This document shows, piece after piece, positions 10,066 to 19,630 of a stretch of 64,000 nt of DNA. The stretch's first letter is position 1, and each line of letters opens with the position of its first letter. A model generated the notes under the pieces. It was given only the letters and a program-made list of their open reading frames with translations, did no database searches and had not been told where the DNA came from. The translations under genes and the position numbers were made by a program. The DNA is from Caldilineaceae bacterium SB0661_bin_34 (lineage in GTDB: Bacteria > Chloroflexota > Anaerolineae > Caldilineales > Caldilineaceae): the NCBI GenBank assembly GCA_009841145.1, contig VXMJ01000093.1, forward strand, positions 11,982 to 75,981, written 5' to 3'.

Positions 10066-10882
10066 TGGGATGCGACCGCTCCGTCGCTCGGCGCCACCGC
10101 TTCAAATGCGGGTCCTCTGTCGGCTTCGTCAACTCAGGCCGGTGGATGGCGCGAACCCAGATCTGGGTTGTACCGCTAGATTTTCTCCTCGGCTGACAGC
10201 GTCAGTCCACTCCTGGGTAGTCTGGAAATCGGGGCCAATCCGGCACAGACATTTCTGGCCATCAAGCGCAACCAACCCTGATGCCGCAAGGAAGTCATCG
10301 CGGCCTTTGCCAACACCGGGTGGGGTTCCTTCACGCCGGAGGCGAGGGACCGCTGTTAAATCCTTGAGCGTAACCGCGGACGCACCGAGCGGCGCACCGG
10401 CAGATCCTGGGCGGTTCAGGCCTCTGTTTCTGGGTGGCGGATCCCGTCTGGTGATCCCGCCCGCACAGCCTGATTCGGGTGTGGGCCGTGCGCACCGGCT
10501 CATGTGGTCGCCGTGCGCGCACGGTCCGCTACTACCGAGCCGGTCTGTGGACGCGGCCACGCGGCCGGGTCTCGGCCGTGGCCACTAGGGAGGCGAGAGG
10601 AGCCTGCACCATACCCTTGTGCCGCATACGCAAGGACCATACTTCTGCCGTGATGGGCATCCTGCGCCGAACTGCCCTGAATTTGGTGCGGACCGTTCAG
10701 CAGAACTGCCAAGATTGAGTAGTACGCTGGCGATCCCTCATCGCTTGTCAATCAGGTGATCACCCTTACAGGCGGGAAGTACAGACGACTTCGAGTTGGC
10801 GGCCATCGAATAATCTTCAACGTTGAGCATGGTGAATCCACAACCCTGGCGGTACTGAGGGTTCGACACCGGAGGGAAACCT

Positions 10883-11218
10883 GTGGCTAGTGAACAGACC
10901 ATCATCCTGACTCGCAACGAATACGAGGCCCTTTTGGAACGCAACAGTGAACTTGAGGACCGGTTGGCGGCTCTCGAAGCGGACGATGGTGTGCGTGTTC
11001 CCCACGAAGTTGCGCTCGCCATCATCAACGGCAAGAGGCCCATCGTCACCTTTCGGAACCATCAGGGCATCACATTGCAGGAGTTGTCGAAACGGACAAG
11101 GCTTGCTGTCGGCTATCTTTCCGAGATTGAATGCGGTCTCAAGCCGGGGTCTGTTTCGGCCATGGCTCGTATCGCCAGCGCGCTGGGCACGACGATTGAT
11201 GTCCTGACAAGGAAGTAG
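10883..11218 (+). CDS. XRE/HTH-family regulator (antitoxin-like)
   Basis: GTG start; GITLQELSKRTRLAVGYLSEIECGLKPGSVSAMARIASALGTTIDVLTRK is a canonical HTH_3. Confidence 0.8.
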   Translation: MASEQTIILTRNEYEALLERNSELEDRLAALEADDGVRVPHEVALAIINGKRPIVTFRNHQGITLQELSKRTRLAVGYLSEIECGLKPGSVSAMARIASALGTTIDVLTRK

Positions 11219-11534
11219 GGACAGTGCCACTTCGCGGCCAGCATGAGGCCGATCCGGAACGGTCCGTTCAACTGTAGTCCAAGGGCCTGACATTCCTGCG
11301 TCGGCGACATGCACAGCGATGCGAATGTCCTGCACTCACCCCTTGGATCGGACTCACCTGCTGGGAACAGTTGACGACGCCGCAAGGCCAGCCCAACGTT
11401 TTTGGGGCCTGCATAGCGTGAGTGGGCGATGGCCTGGTTGAGGTATCGCAAGCAATTTGGTAGAGGAAAGACGGTCCTCTGAAAGCGTTCTGGACCAGTT
11501 AATTAATAGGGTCGTTGGCGACAGAGTCAGGGTA

Positions 11535-11861
11535 TCAAGCCTTGGCGGAGTCGTGGTGGGCGTCCGGGACCGCCGCAGGGCGCGGTTCGGATGCAGCCGT
11601 CACGGCCATCTCTCGGGTCCGGGACTTTGGGTCTGGGTCCGCTGACCGGATCGGCGAAATCGGGGAGAGCCCGCGTTCCTGGCACACGGCCAGATACTCA
11701 TTCACGGTCGTGTGAAATTCGGATCGAATTTCAGACACATGACTGGTGAAAAAGGTACCAAGGCTCTGCTCGTTCGCTCCTGTGACAACACCTTCCCAGC
11801 CTGCTCCGGTGGCATCCGCATACACATCACAGCGGTAGTCACGATACATCAGGGGACTCAT
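11535..11861 (-). CDS. hicB: HicB-family antitoxin
   Basis: MSPLMYRDYRCDVYADATGAGWEGVVTGANEQSLGTFFTSHVSEIRSEFHTTVNEYLAVCQERGLSP. Confidence 0.7.
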   Translation of the reverse strand: MSPLMYRDYRCDVYADATGAGWEGVVTGANEQSLGTFFTSHVSEIRSEFHTTVNEYLAVCQERGLSPISPIRSADPDPKSRTREMAVTAASEPRPAAVPDAHHDSAKA

Positions 11862-12104
11862 ATCCGCGTTCCTTGAGGAATTTGACCAGTTCGCGTATGA
11901 CATAGGGCTTCATGTGAGGCACCGGGTGCGGCACATGTACCACGTGGACATGCCCGCATGTATCACCGCCACGCGCGACCCGGATCGTTCCTCCAGTTCA
12001 AAACCCAGGGCAGTCGGCCGACTGACCACTTGTCTCCAGGCTGGATTCTTGGGTACAGGTGTCCGGAAGAGACGTTCCATCGTCTTGCGTTGCCGGCTGT
12101 TCAT
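11839..12104 (-). pseudogene. hicA: HicA-family toxin, interrupted by a frameshift near 11940
   Basis: MNSRQRKTMERLFRTPVPKNPAWRQVVSRPTALGFELEERSGSRVAVIHAG...; HicA-like C-terminus VHVPHPVPHMKPYVIRELVKFLKERGYESPDVS is in the adjacent frame. Confidence 0.65.
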
Positions 12105-12618
12105 GTCGGACTGACCTGCTGTTGCCTGGGCCGCAATCCATCCCAAGTGAGAGATCTAGGCTGGAAATTCAATATGGTAAGGCAAAGAGCGCCAGATTGG
12201 ACACTGTTTCAGCTGTGCCGAGTTTGGCCCCCACCTGTCTTCAGCACATCTGAGGGTACAGAAAGTTCTGTGAAACCATCCAGATACCAGCGTAGGGAGG
12301 CGAAAGTCTGTCGACCGTGGTATTGGGTCGGTTTGGGACAGTGGCGGAAAACCCGGGTACAGTAGGTTGCAGTGCATCCCAATCCGCTGCTCGAACCAGT
12401 CGGATCATCTGGTCTCAGGTGCCAGTCGGCCAACCAGCTACCTAAACTGAGCGTAGGACCGAACCCTCGCCTACACTGTCGGATACCGTTCGGCTCAAAC
12501 AATACACTCCCTTCTGTCAACCGCACCTGCAAACCCCGAGTATTCCCAACCGGGGATGATCGCCTGTCAAAATCCCTCGCATTCGGCATTTCGGTAGTTT
12601 CCCAACGCGTGCTTGTCC

Positions 12619-13746
12619 ATGAACGAGTTCAGACAGGACAGTTCCCAATACCGGCGCGTGGTTGTCAAGATCGGCACCTCGAACCTCACCCAGGGCTCCG
12701 CCGCCATCAACCGGGACCAGATCGGCCGCTACGCGGACCAGATCGCCACTCTCCTGGGTGCCGACATCCAGGTCATGGTGGTCACGTCTGGAGCCAGGGC
12801 TGCCGGCCTCGAAAGGCTGAACACGGGACTGGATACCGCGGCTACCCACACCAAACAGGTTCTGACTTCCATCGGCCAGGCTCGACTGGCCGGCTACTGG
12901 GACCAGGCATTTGCCGAACACGGGGTGCTTGTCGGCCAAATCCTCCTTACCCGGCACGAGATCGAGGATTCCGTCAGTTACCTCAACATTCAGGACACCC
13001 TCGGCGCACTCCTCGAACGGCGCATCGTTCCGATCATCAATGAGAACGACGTCGTGGCCACCAGTCGTCTCAAGGTTGGGGACAACGACAGCATCGCGGC
13101 CATGGTCGCGGTCATGATGCAGGCGGATCTGCTCCTCATCCTCACCGAAACCGACGGTTTGTACTCCAAGGACCCCAGCAGGCATCCGGATGCGGAGCAC
13201 CTGAAGACGGTTCCCGTGGTGGACGGGCGCATCCGGGCCATGGCCGGGGGTACCTCCACCGACCAGGGTACGGGCGGCATGACCACCAAGCTGGAGGCGG
13301 CCCAGCGCGCCCAGCGTGCCGGTGTGGACACCATCATCGCGGATGGAGCCCGGGACCGGATCGTCCCCCGCATCGTTCTCGACCGCGAAGAGCTGGGCAC
13401 GCTTATTCCCGGCCTTGGCAATCTGCTGCAGAACCGGCAGCGCCGCATCCTGACCGCGGTGCCGGCCGGCACCATTCAAGTCGACATGGGCGCGCGCAAC
13501 GCCCTGGTCAACAGGGGCACCAGTCTTCTTCCTGCCGGCATAAAGGGCGTGGATGGTTCGTTTCGGCGCGGGGAGACCGTGCGGCTAAGCCTCTTGGACG
13601 GTCAGGAATTTGCCCGCGGCATCTCCCGCTACGCCAGTGCGGAACTCGAGGTCATCAAGGGCGTCCAGTCGTCTCAGATTGCCTCCCTGCTCGGCTATGA
13701 TTACGGTGCGGAAGCCATTCACCGCAACGACCTCATATTGATCTGA
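12619..13746 (+). CDS. proB: Glutamate 5-kinase (with C-terminal PUA domain)
   Basis: VVVKIGTSNLTQG, TSGARAAGLERL, PIINENDVV, VGDNDSIAAMVA, GTGGMTTKLEAA. Confidence 0.97.
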   Translation: MNEFRQDSSQYRRVVVKIGTSNLTQGSAAINRDQIGRYADQIATLLGADIQVMVVTSGARAAGLERLNTGLDTAATHTKQVLTSIGQARLAGYWDQAFAEHGVLVGQILLTRHEIEDSVSYLNIQDTLGALLERRIVPIINENDVVATSRLKVGDNDSIAAMVAVMMQADLLLILTETDGLYSKDPSRHPDAEHLKTVPVVDGRIRAMAGGTSTDQGTGGMTTKLEAAQRAQRAGVDTIIADGARDRIVPRIVLDREELGTLIPGLGNLLQNRQRRILTAVPAGTIQVDMGARNALVNRGTSLLPAGIKGVDGSFRRGETVRLSLLDGQEFARGISRYASAELEVIKGVQSSQIASLLGYDYGAEAIHRNDLILI

Positions 13747-13788
13747 CTCCTGCGGCCGCCGGTCGCTGAACAACACCTCCACCGGATT

Positions 13789-15066
13789 ATGGAAACACCC
13801 TCGGACTACATCCTTCAACTGGGACGCAACGCCAAGGCCGCGAGCTACAACCTGGCAACCGCCGGCATCAGGGAAAAGAACGACGCCCTGCTGGCAATCG
13901 CCGATGAACTGGCTGCCAGCCACGAGCTGGTCCTGGCCGGCAATGCCCTGGACATGGAGGCCGGACGCGCCGCGGACAAGAGTGACAGTCTCCTGGACCG
14001 TATGCTCCTGGACCCGGACCGTCTCAAGGCCTTGGAATCGGACCTGCGCTCCGTGGTCCGCCTGCCGGATCCGGTGGGCGAGGACGTACAGGGGAAGCTT
14101 CTGGAGAACGGCCTGCGCCTAACCTACCGGCGCATCCCCATTGGCGTGATCGGCGTCATCTACGAAGCCCGGCCCAACGTAACCCTGGACATTGCCTCCC
14201 TGTGCCTGAAGACCGGCAACGCGGTTATCCTGCGCGGCGGCAGCGACATTCGGCACAGCAACAAGGCCCTGATGCAGGTCATTCATGCCGGCCTTGAAAA
14301 GGCGGGCATGGACATCCGCGCGATTCAGAACATTGAGGATACGGACCGCGCCCATGTGACAAGCCTGCTGCGCATGGACGAGTATGTGGACATGATCATC
14401 CCCAGGGGCGGCGGGTCCCTGCACGCGCTGTGTCGGGATCAGGCTTCGATGCCGGTCATCACCGGCGGGGTCGGCATCTGCCACTACTTCGTTGATGAGA
14501 CCGCGGATCAGGACGGCTCCCTGACCGTCATCGAGAATGCCAAGACGAGTCGGCCAAGCGTTTGCAACTCCCTGGATACGCTGCTGGTGCACCGCAGCAT
14601 TGCCTCCGAGTTCATTCCCAAGGTTGTGGACCACATGACGGCCTGCAACGTGGACCTGAAGCTGACCGAGGACGCGATGGCAACCCTGAACGGGCACGGC
14701 GCCAACGGCCGTGTGGCCGCGGCCGGTCCCGAGGACTTCAGCACCGAGTGGATGGACCTCATCCTGGGGATCAAGGTGGTCGACTCCATGGAGGAGGCCA
14801 TCGATCACATTCGTGATCACAGCCTGGACCACTCCGACGGCATCCTCACGAACGACATGATGAATGCGAGGCAATTCGTGGCGGCCGTGAATTCCTCGGC
14901 CGTGTTCGTCAACGCCAGCACCCGGTTCAATGATGGTGGTCAGTTCGGCATGGGGTCCGAGGTGGCTGTTAGCACACAAAAGCTGCACGCCCGCGGTCCC
15001 TTGGGTCTGGAGGCCCTCACCTCCTTCAAATGGATCGTTGAAGGCGACATGCACGTCCGCGTGTAG
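13789..15066 (+). CDS. proA: Gamma-glutamyl phosphate reductase
   Basis: Follows proB; IGVIYEARPNVTLDIASLCLKTGNAVILRGGS, SRPSVCNSLDTLLVH, NASTRFNDGGQFGMGSEVAVSTQKLHARGPLGLEALTSFKW. Confidence 0.98.
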   Translation: METPSDYILQLGRNAKAASYNLATAGIREKNDALLAIADELAASHELVLAGNALDMEAGRAADKSDSLLDRMLLDPDRLKALESDLRSVVRLPDPVGEDVQGKLLENGLRLTYRRIPIGVIGVIYEARPNVTLDIASLCLKTGNAVILRGGSDIRHSNKALMQVIHAGLEKAGMDIRAIQNIEDTDRAHVTSLLRMDEYVDMIIPRGGGSLHALCRDQASMPVITGGVGICHYFVDETADQDGSLTVIENAKTSRPSVCNSLDTLLVHRSIASEFIPKVVDHMTACNVDLKLTEDAMATLNGHGANGRVAAAGPEDFSTEWMDLILGIKVVDSMEEAIDHIRDHSLDHSDGILTNDMMNARQFVAAVNSSAVFVNASTRFNDGGQFGMGSEVAVSTQKLHARGPLGLEALTSFKWIVEGDMHVRV

Positions 15067-15108
15067 CCGCGATTGGGCCACCCTGTCTCACAGGTAGGGA
15101 CAGTGAAC

Positions 15109-15855
15109 ATGGGCAGAAGAGCGGTCATCGGCATTTTGGGAGGCATGGGGCCGGCGGCGACCGTGGATCTTTTCGATCGCATCGTGCGAGCGACACCGGC
15201 CGAGACAGATCAGGATCACCTGCGGATCCTCATCGACAACAATCCGGCCGTGCCGGATCGCACTGCCGCGATTCTGGAAGGGGGGCCTGATCCCCTGCCT
15301 CTGTTGCAGGCAGGCGTGCAGGAACTGGCGCACCGCGGAGCCGAACTTCTCGCGATTCCCTGCAACACCGCCCATCACTACCTGCCGGAGTTGCAGGTGG
15401 TCTGTCCCGTTCCCATTCTCGACATGATCGTCGAGACTGCGAAACACATTTGCACAACCCATGGTGACGGGTGCACCGTCGGTATCTTGGCTACAACCGG
15501 TACCGTTGGCACCGGCCTCTATCAACGCGCCCTGGAAGCAGAGAATCTTGCCTGGATGCTGCCGTCGGACGCGGAGCAGGAGGCATTGATGGACGCCATC
15601 TATGGTCCACAGGGCATCAAGGCGGGAGCGGCCGCGGACAGCCCCCGCGCGGCGATCCAAGCGATTGGCAGACAGATGGCTGCCAGGGGAGCCGAAGCCT
15701 TTGTGCTCGGTTGCACGGAGATCCCCTTGGTGATCGGGCCGGGTGATCTGGTCAAGCCGTCCGTTGCGTCCAATCAGGTGCTGGCGGACGTGACGGTCCG
15801 AGTTGCGCTTGCGTCCGGGCAGCCGTCTACGGCAACTCAATCAGTCTTTGTGTGA
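15109..15855 (+). CDS. Aspartate/glutamate racemase family protein
   Basis: IGILGGMGPAATVDLFDRIV, LAIPCNTAHHYLPEL, FVLGCTEIPLVI. Confidence 0.93.
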   Translation: MGRRAVIGILGGMGPAATVDLFDRIVRATPAETDQDHLRILIDNNPAVPDRTAAILEGGPDPLPLLQAGVQELAHRGAELLAIPCNTAHHYLPELQVVCPVPILDMIVETAKHICTTHGDGCTVGILATTGTVGTGLYQRALEAENLAWMLPSDAEQEALMDAIYGPQGIKAGAAADSPRAAIQAIGRQMAARGAEAFVLGCTEIPLVIGPGDLVKPSVASNQVLADVTVRVALASGQPSTATQSVFV

Positions 15856-16377
15856 GGCCGTACCGGCCATGATTCGGTTGATGCACAACCTGTGACAACC
15901 CGTTCACAGTGGTTGCCGGGGGTGACGATGAACCGACTTGCATTCGTCTGACTGCCAGGCCGACCGGCTACAATTCCGGATGTAAGCCGAGTTGCCTGGA
16001 TGGTAGGGATTGGACCCTGGGCTTTCGCCTTTTCAGGCACCCTGTCCGTGATCTCCGGTAACCTGTTGTCCCCTGCCGTCCTGACCAGAACTCCGACAGG
16101 ATTTTCACCGCCAGTGCAGGCACGGCTCCGACCGAGATTAATCTGACGATCCTCTTTGTCCCGGTGTCAGCCCGACGGACTGGCGGACAGCGCCAGTGTG
16201 CCAAGGTTGCCCTGTTCGGTGGTCAGGCCCAGATTTTCTCCGATGGCTTCAGGAAAGCGGATCTCCGCCTCGCACTCCACGCGATTGTCGAGCTGGTCCC
16301 GCGCCGTGTCACGCAGGGCGTACCGGATTTCCGGCCGCCGTCATTGGATGGGCTCAAGGTGCTGTCCTCATCGAATT

Positions 16378-17838
16378 GGGGCTTATATACAATGGTTGAC
16401 ACCACGCATATCCGGTTCACGGGTCGCGGGAGTCCCTTTGGCTGGCCTTGCGACCGACCAGGGAGGGAGCGCTCCTCGCCGTGCAGCAGCCCCAGTCCCG
16501 CGGGCCGAAACGGGTACGGGCGGCAGTCCCGCCCGCACCAGGATGTTGATCGCCGCATTGTGGTCGGCGTTCGCTTGGAAACCGCAGGCTCCGCACGCGA
16601 ACACCGCCTGCGACGGTCGGTTTGACTTGGCGGTGTGCCCGCACTGGCTGCAGGCCTGCGAAGTGTAGGCAGGATCGACGAACCACAACTCGCCGGCCTT
16701 GTACTCGAGCTTGCGCTCCAGCTGTCCCCAGCCGGAGGCTAGGATGGCACGGTTGAGGCCCGCTTTCTGCTTCACGTTCTTGCCGGGGTTCTCGACCGTG
16801 CCCTTCGCACTCTTCGTCATGGCCTTGGTGTTCAGGTCCTCGAGCACGACGGTGTGGGCCGTGTCCGCCACCTTGCGGCTGATTTGGTGTGTGGCGTTGT
16901 CCCGGCGTCGGGCGCGCTTGCGCTGGAGTTTGCGCAGTTTCCCGCCAGTCCCGCGGCGGCGTTGGGAGCCCTTCTGCTGCCGGGCCATCCTGCGCTGGTA
17001 CCGCTTGATCTTCGCGTCCTCGACGGTCGTGTCGGGGAGGGCATGGACTTCGCCCGTGCTGTCCGTGGCCTGCCCCACGTTGCGGTCAACGCCGACCGCT
17101 CCGGTCTTCGCGGGCCGGTACACATCGGGGTGGTCTTCCGGCACCTCGAACACGATGTAGGCGTACCACTTCGGCTGCTTGCTCTCCGACTCCTGCCGTA
17201 CGCGGACGGTCAGCGGCTGGCCGTCGGCATACCTGCTGATGGGACCAAGACGCGCCCAGCCCATCTTCGGGATGTACAGGCGGCCGTCCTCGATGCGCAC
17301 GTGGGACGGGATGGTGAAGGCGGGTTGTATGTAGTGTTTGGCCTTGTACTGCGGACGCCCGTGATCCGGACGGTCCGGGTCGAAGAACGCGGCATAGGCA
17401 TCGCCCAGGTACTTGCAGACGTACCGGACGATTTCATAGTGGTAGTCCTTCAGCCACTCGTTGCCGGGTGCGTTTCGCAACTGCGTGAACCGCTTGCCCA
17501 GCGTGAAGAAGGTCGGATCACCCGGACCCTCCCCCGGCTTGCCGGACGCCTTCCATGTGCGGTAGTCCGTCTCGTGCCCGGCCAGCACGTGGTTCCAGGC
17601 GAACCGGCAGGCTCCGGCCAGTTGTTCGAGGTACTGGCCATTGGCCGCGGTGCCGGGATACAGGCGCACGCGCAGTGTCCGTATGACGGTCGGGGACTCT
17701 TGCGTTGTAGACTTGGGGATACTGGTCATGGTGTCGTCTTCACCGTGTCCGGTCGAGGGCCCGGTTCACAGTCGGGTCCTCTCTCTCGCATCAATTATAG
17801 CACAAGAATTCGGACGTCAACTATTCGATATAAGCCCC
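16378..17838 (-). mobile_element. TnpB-bearing element A with 23-bp imperfect terminal inverted repeats and degenerate 8-bp flanking repeat
   Basis: ggggcttatatacaatggttgac (16378 inward) vs reverse complement of 17816-17838 ggggcttatatcgaatagttgac (20/23); flanks atcgaatt / ttcgtatt (6/8). Confidence 0.75.
16383..17729 (-). CDS. tnpB: RNA-guided endonuclease TnpB (IS605 OrfB family)
   Basis: RuvC motifs GVDRNVG, VLEDLN, ADHNAA and zinc finger CSQCGHTAKSNRPSQAVFACGACG; uninterrupted 448 aa. Confidence 0.95.
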   Translation of the reverse strand: MTSIPKSTTQESPTVIRTLRVRLYPGTAANGQYLEQLAGACRFAWNHVLAGHETDYRTWKASGKPGEGPGDPTFFTLGKRFTQLRNAPGNEWLKDYHYEIVRYVCKYLGDAYAAFFDPDRPDHGRPQYKAKHYIQPAFTIPSHVRIEDGRLYIPKMGWARLGPISRYADGQPLTVRVRQESESKQPKWYAYIVFEVPEDHPDVYRPAKTGAVGVDRNVGQATDSTGEVHALPDTTVEDAKIKRYQRRMARQQKGSQRRRGTGGKLRKLQRKRARRRDNATHQISRKVADTAHTVVLEDLNTKAMTKSAKGTVENPGKNVKQKAGLNRAILASGWGQLERKLEYKAGELWFVDPAYTSQACSQCGHTAKSNRPSQAVFACGACGFQANADHNAAINILVRAGLPPVPVSARGTGAAARRGALPPWSVARPAKGTPATREPDMRGVNHCI

Positions 17839-18297
17839 TTCGTATTCGTAGTCGATGTCGTAGGCGTACGGCCGGGTCGCAGTAGGACAGACCTTCAAGG
17901 CTGCAGTGCCGCAGCTTTGAAGGTGCTCGCGCCGCCAGGCCACCCGTTCCTCTCCAGGCCGCGCGTGTCATGGCCAGGCGAGCATGGGGATGTCACTCCC
18001 GTGCGTGCTCATCCTGTGCGGAGGGCCCGTTCTACCTGACCGCAAATGCCTCCGAATGTGTCTCGAGAGGGAATGGCGTGAGGTAGTTCCCGACGGTCTC
18101 GGCCGGGTCCGTCGGGTTTCGTTGAACAACCCAATCTCGGTTCGGCTGTTGGTACCGCAGACCACGGCTGGGGCGGGAACCCGGAGGATGTTCGTCAGCA
18201 TCGCACCAGGAGATGTTGGAGAAGCGGTGACATCGGTGCACAGGAAGCCCAGTGGAGCGGTGATTGGGTCGGCAAGTTGGGTGTTTCTGGAAAGTAA

Positions 18298-19453
18298 TAC
18301 CAATCTAGCGTAAAAGAGGGACTTGGTGTAGGCTTGCCTGTCTCCCTGCCTGTCACCGGAGCCCTCCGCCATGGCCCGTCCCGCCGTCATTCCCTGGGCG
18401 GAGGCCGACACCGTTGAGGCCCTGCACCAACGTTACCTGGCCGAAGCCGACGGTGTCGTGCGCACGCGGCTGCATGCGCTGTGGCTGCTGCGCCAGCTGC
18501 AGGACGGCTGGACCCCCACGACGGTGGCTGCGGCCCTGGGGGTGCAGCGGAGCAGCGTGCAGCGATGGCTGAAGTGGTACCGGGAGGGCGGCCTGGAAAT
18601 GGTGTGCGGCCGGCGCAAGGGCGGCATCGGGAAGCCCTCCTACCTGACGCCGACACAGCAGGCACAGTTGGTGGCGGCGGCGGCCACGGGGCGGTTTGCA
18701 ACGGCGCAGGCGGTGCGGGACTGGCTGGAGGCCGAGTTCGGGGTGGTCTACACCCGCGACAGCCTGTACACGCTGCTGCCGCGGCTGGGGATCCGGCTGA
18801 AGCGGCCCCGGCCCCGGCACACGAAAGCCGATCCCCAGGCCCAGGCGACCTGGAAAAAAGGGGGCTCGGGGAACAGCTGAAGGCGGTTGGGTTGCAGGCG
18901 GGACAGGGGATCGTGTGGGGGGATGAGATGAAGCTGGGGCTGCGCGGCCAGGTGCGCCAGGTGTGGGCCCCGCGCGGCGTGGCGGTTTCCCAGGCCGTGC
19001 AAATCGGCTGGAAATACCTCTATGCGGCCGTGGCCATCGATCCCATGACGGGACAGCTGTGGTGGGCTTGGCAGGCGAACATGAAGGGCGCGGAGATGGC
19101 CCGCATCTGGGGCACCTGGGCCCGGGAGCCGGCCATCGACGGCTGGGTCTGGGACGGGGCCCGCGGCCACACGGGCGAGGACATGCAGGCCGTGGACGCA
19201 CCCCAAGTGGTGCAGCCGCCCTATGCCCCCGAGCTGAACCCGGTCGAGCGCTTCTTCCGGGAGTTGCGGCGGGCCATCGAGGGCCGGGTCTATCCGACCC
19301 TGCAGGCCAAGCAGGACGCGCTGGAACCGATCCTGGAGGCGTGGCAGGCGGACCCCAAGCGGGTGCGACAACTGTGTGGCTGGGACTGGATCCGGGAGGC
19401 CTTGGAGGCTCTGCCCGCCAACACTCAAGTCGCATAGCCATACTGGATTGGTA
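18298..19453 (+). mobile_element. IS630-family insertion sequence
   Basis: Ends taccaatctag (left) and ctggattggta (right) flanked by TA; two overlapping transposase ORFs. Confidence 0.85.
18371..19437 (+). CDS. IS630 transposase, two reading frames joined by probable -1 frameshift at A6 (about 18855)
   Basis: ORF1 MARPAVIPWAEADTVEALHQRYL...(HTH); ORF2 LGEQLKAVGLQAGQGIVWGDEMKLGL...VVQPPYAPELNPVERFFRELRRAIEGRVYPTLQ (DDE). Confidence 0.9.
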
Positions 19454-19630
19454 TAACAAAAGCGTAGCTGATGTGCAGGCATGCCTCAAACCGAAGTGCA
19501 ATTTCCCTGCTTGTTGCCGGATCGGTTGGCAATGGGAGGCATGTGGTGATAACAATTTAACTAGAACGTGACGGACGCGGACGCGGTATCGAGAAACATG
19601 GACATTGCTTCGACGTAAAGGAAATGCACT

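Noticed and set aside
15968-16155. RNase P RNA call
   Set aside because: Only the CUCGGCUUACA-like 3' motif is suggestive; the conserved CR-I (GAGGAAAGUCC) and CR-II/III are not found, so reported only as an unassigned structure.
16854-17885. 343-aa plus-strand ORF
   Set aside because: Antisense shadow of tnpB element A.
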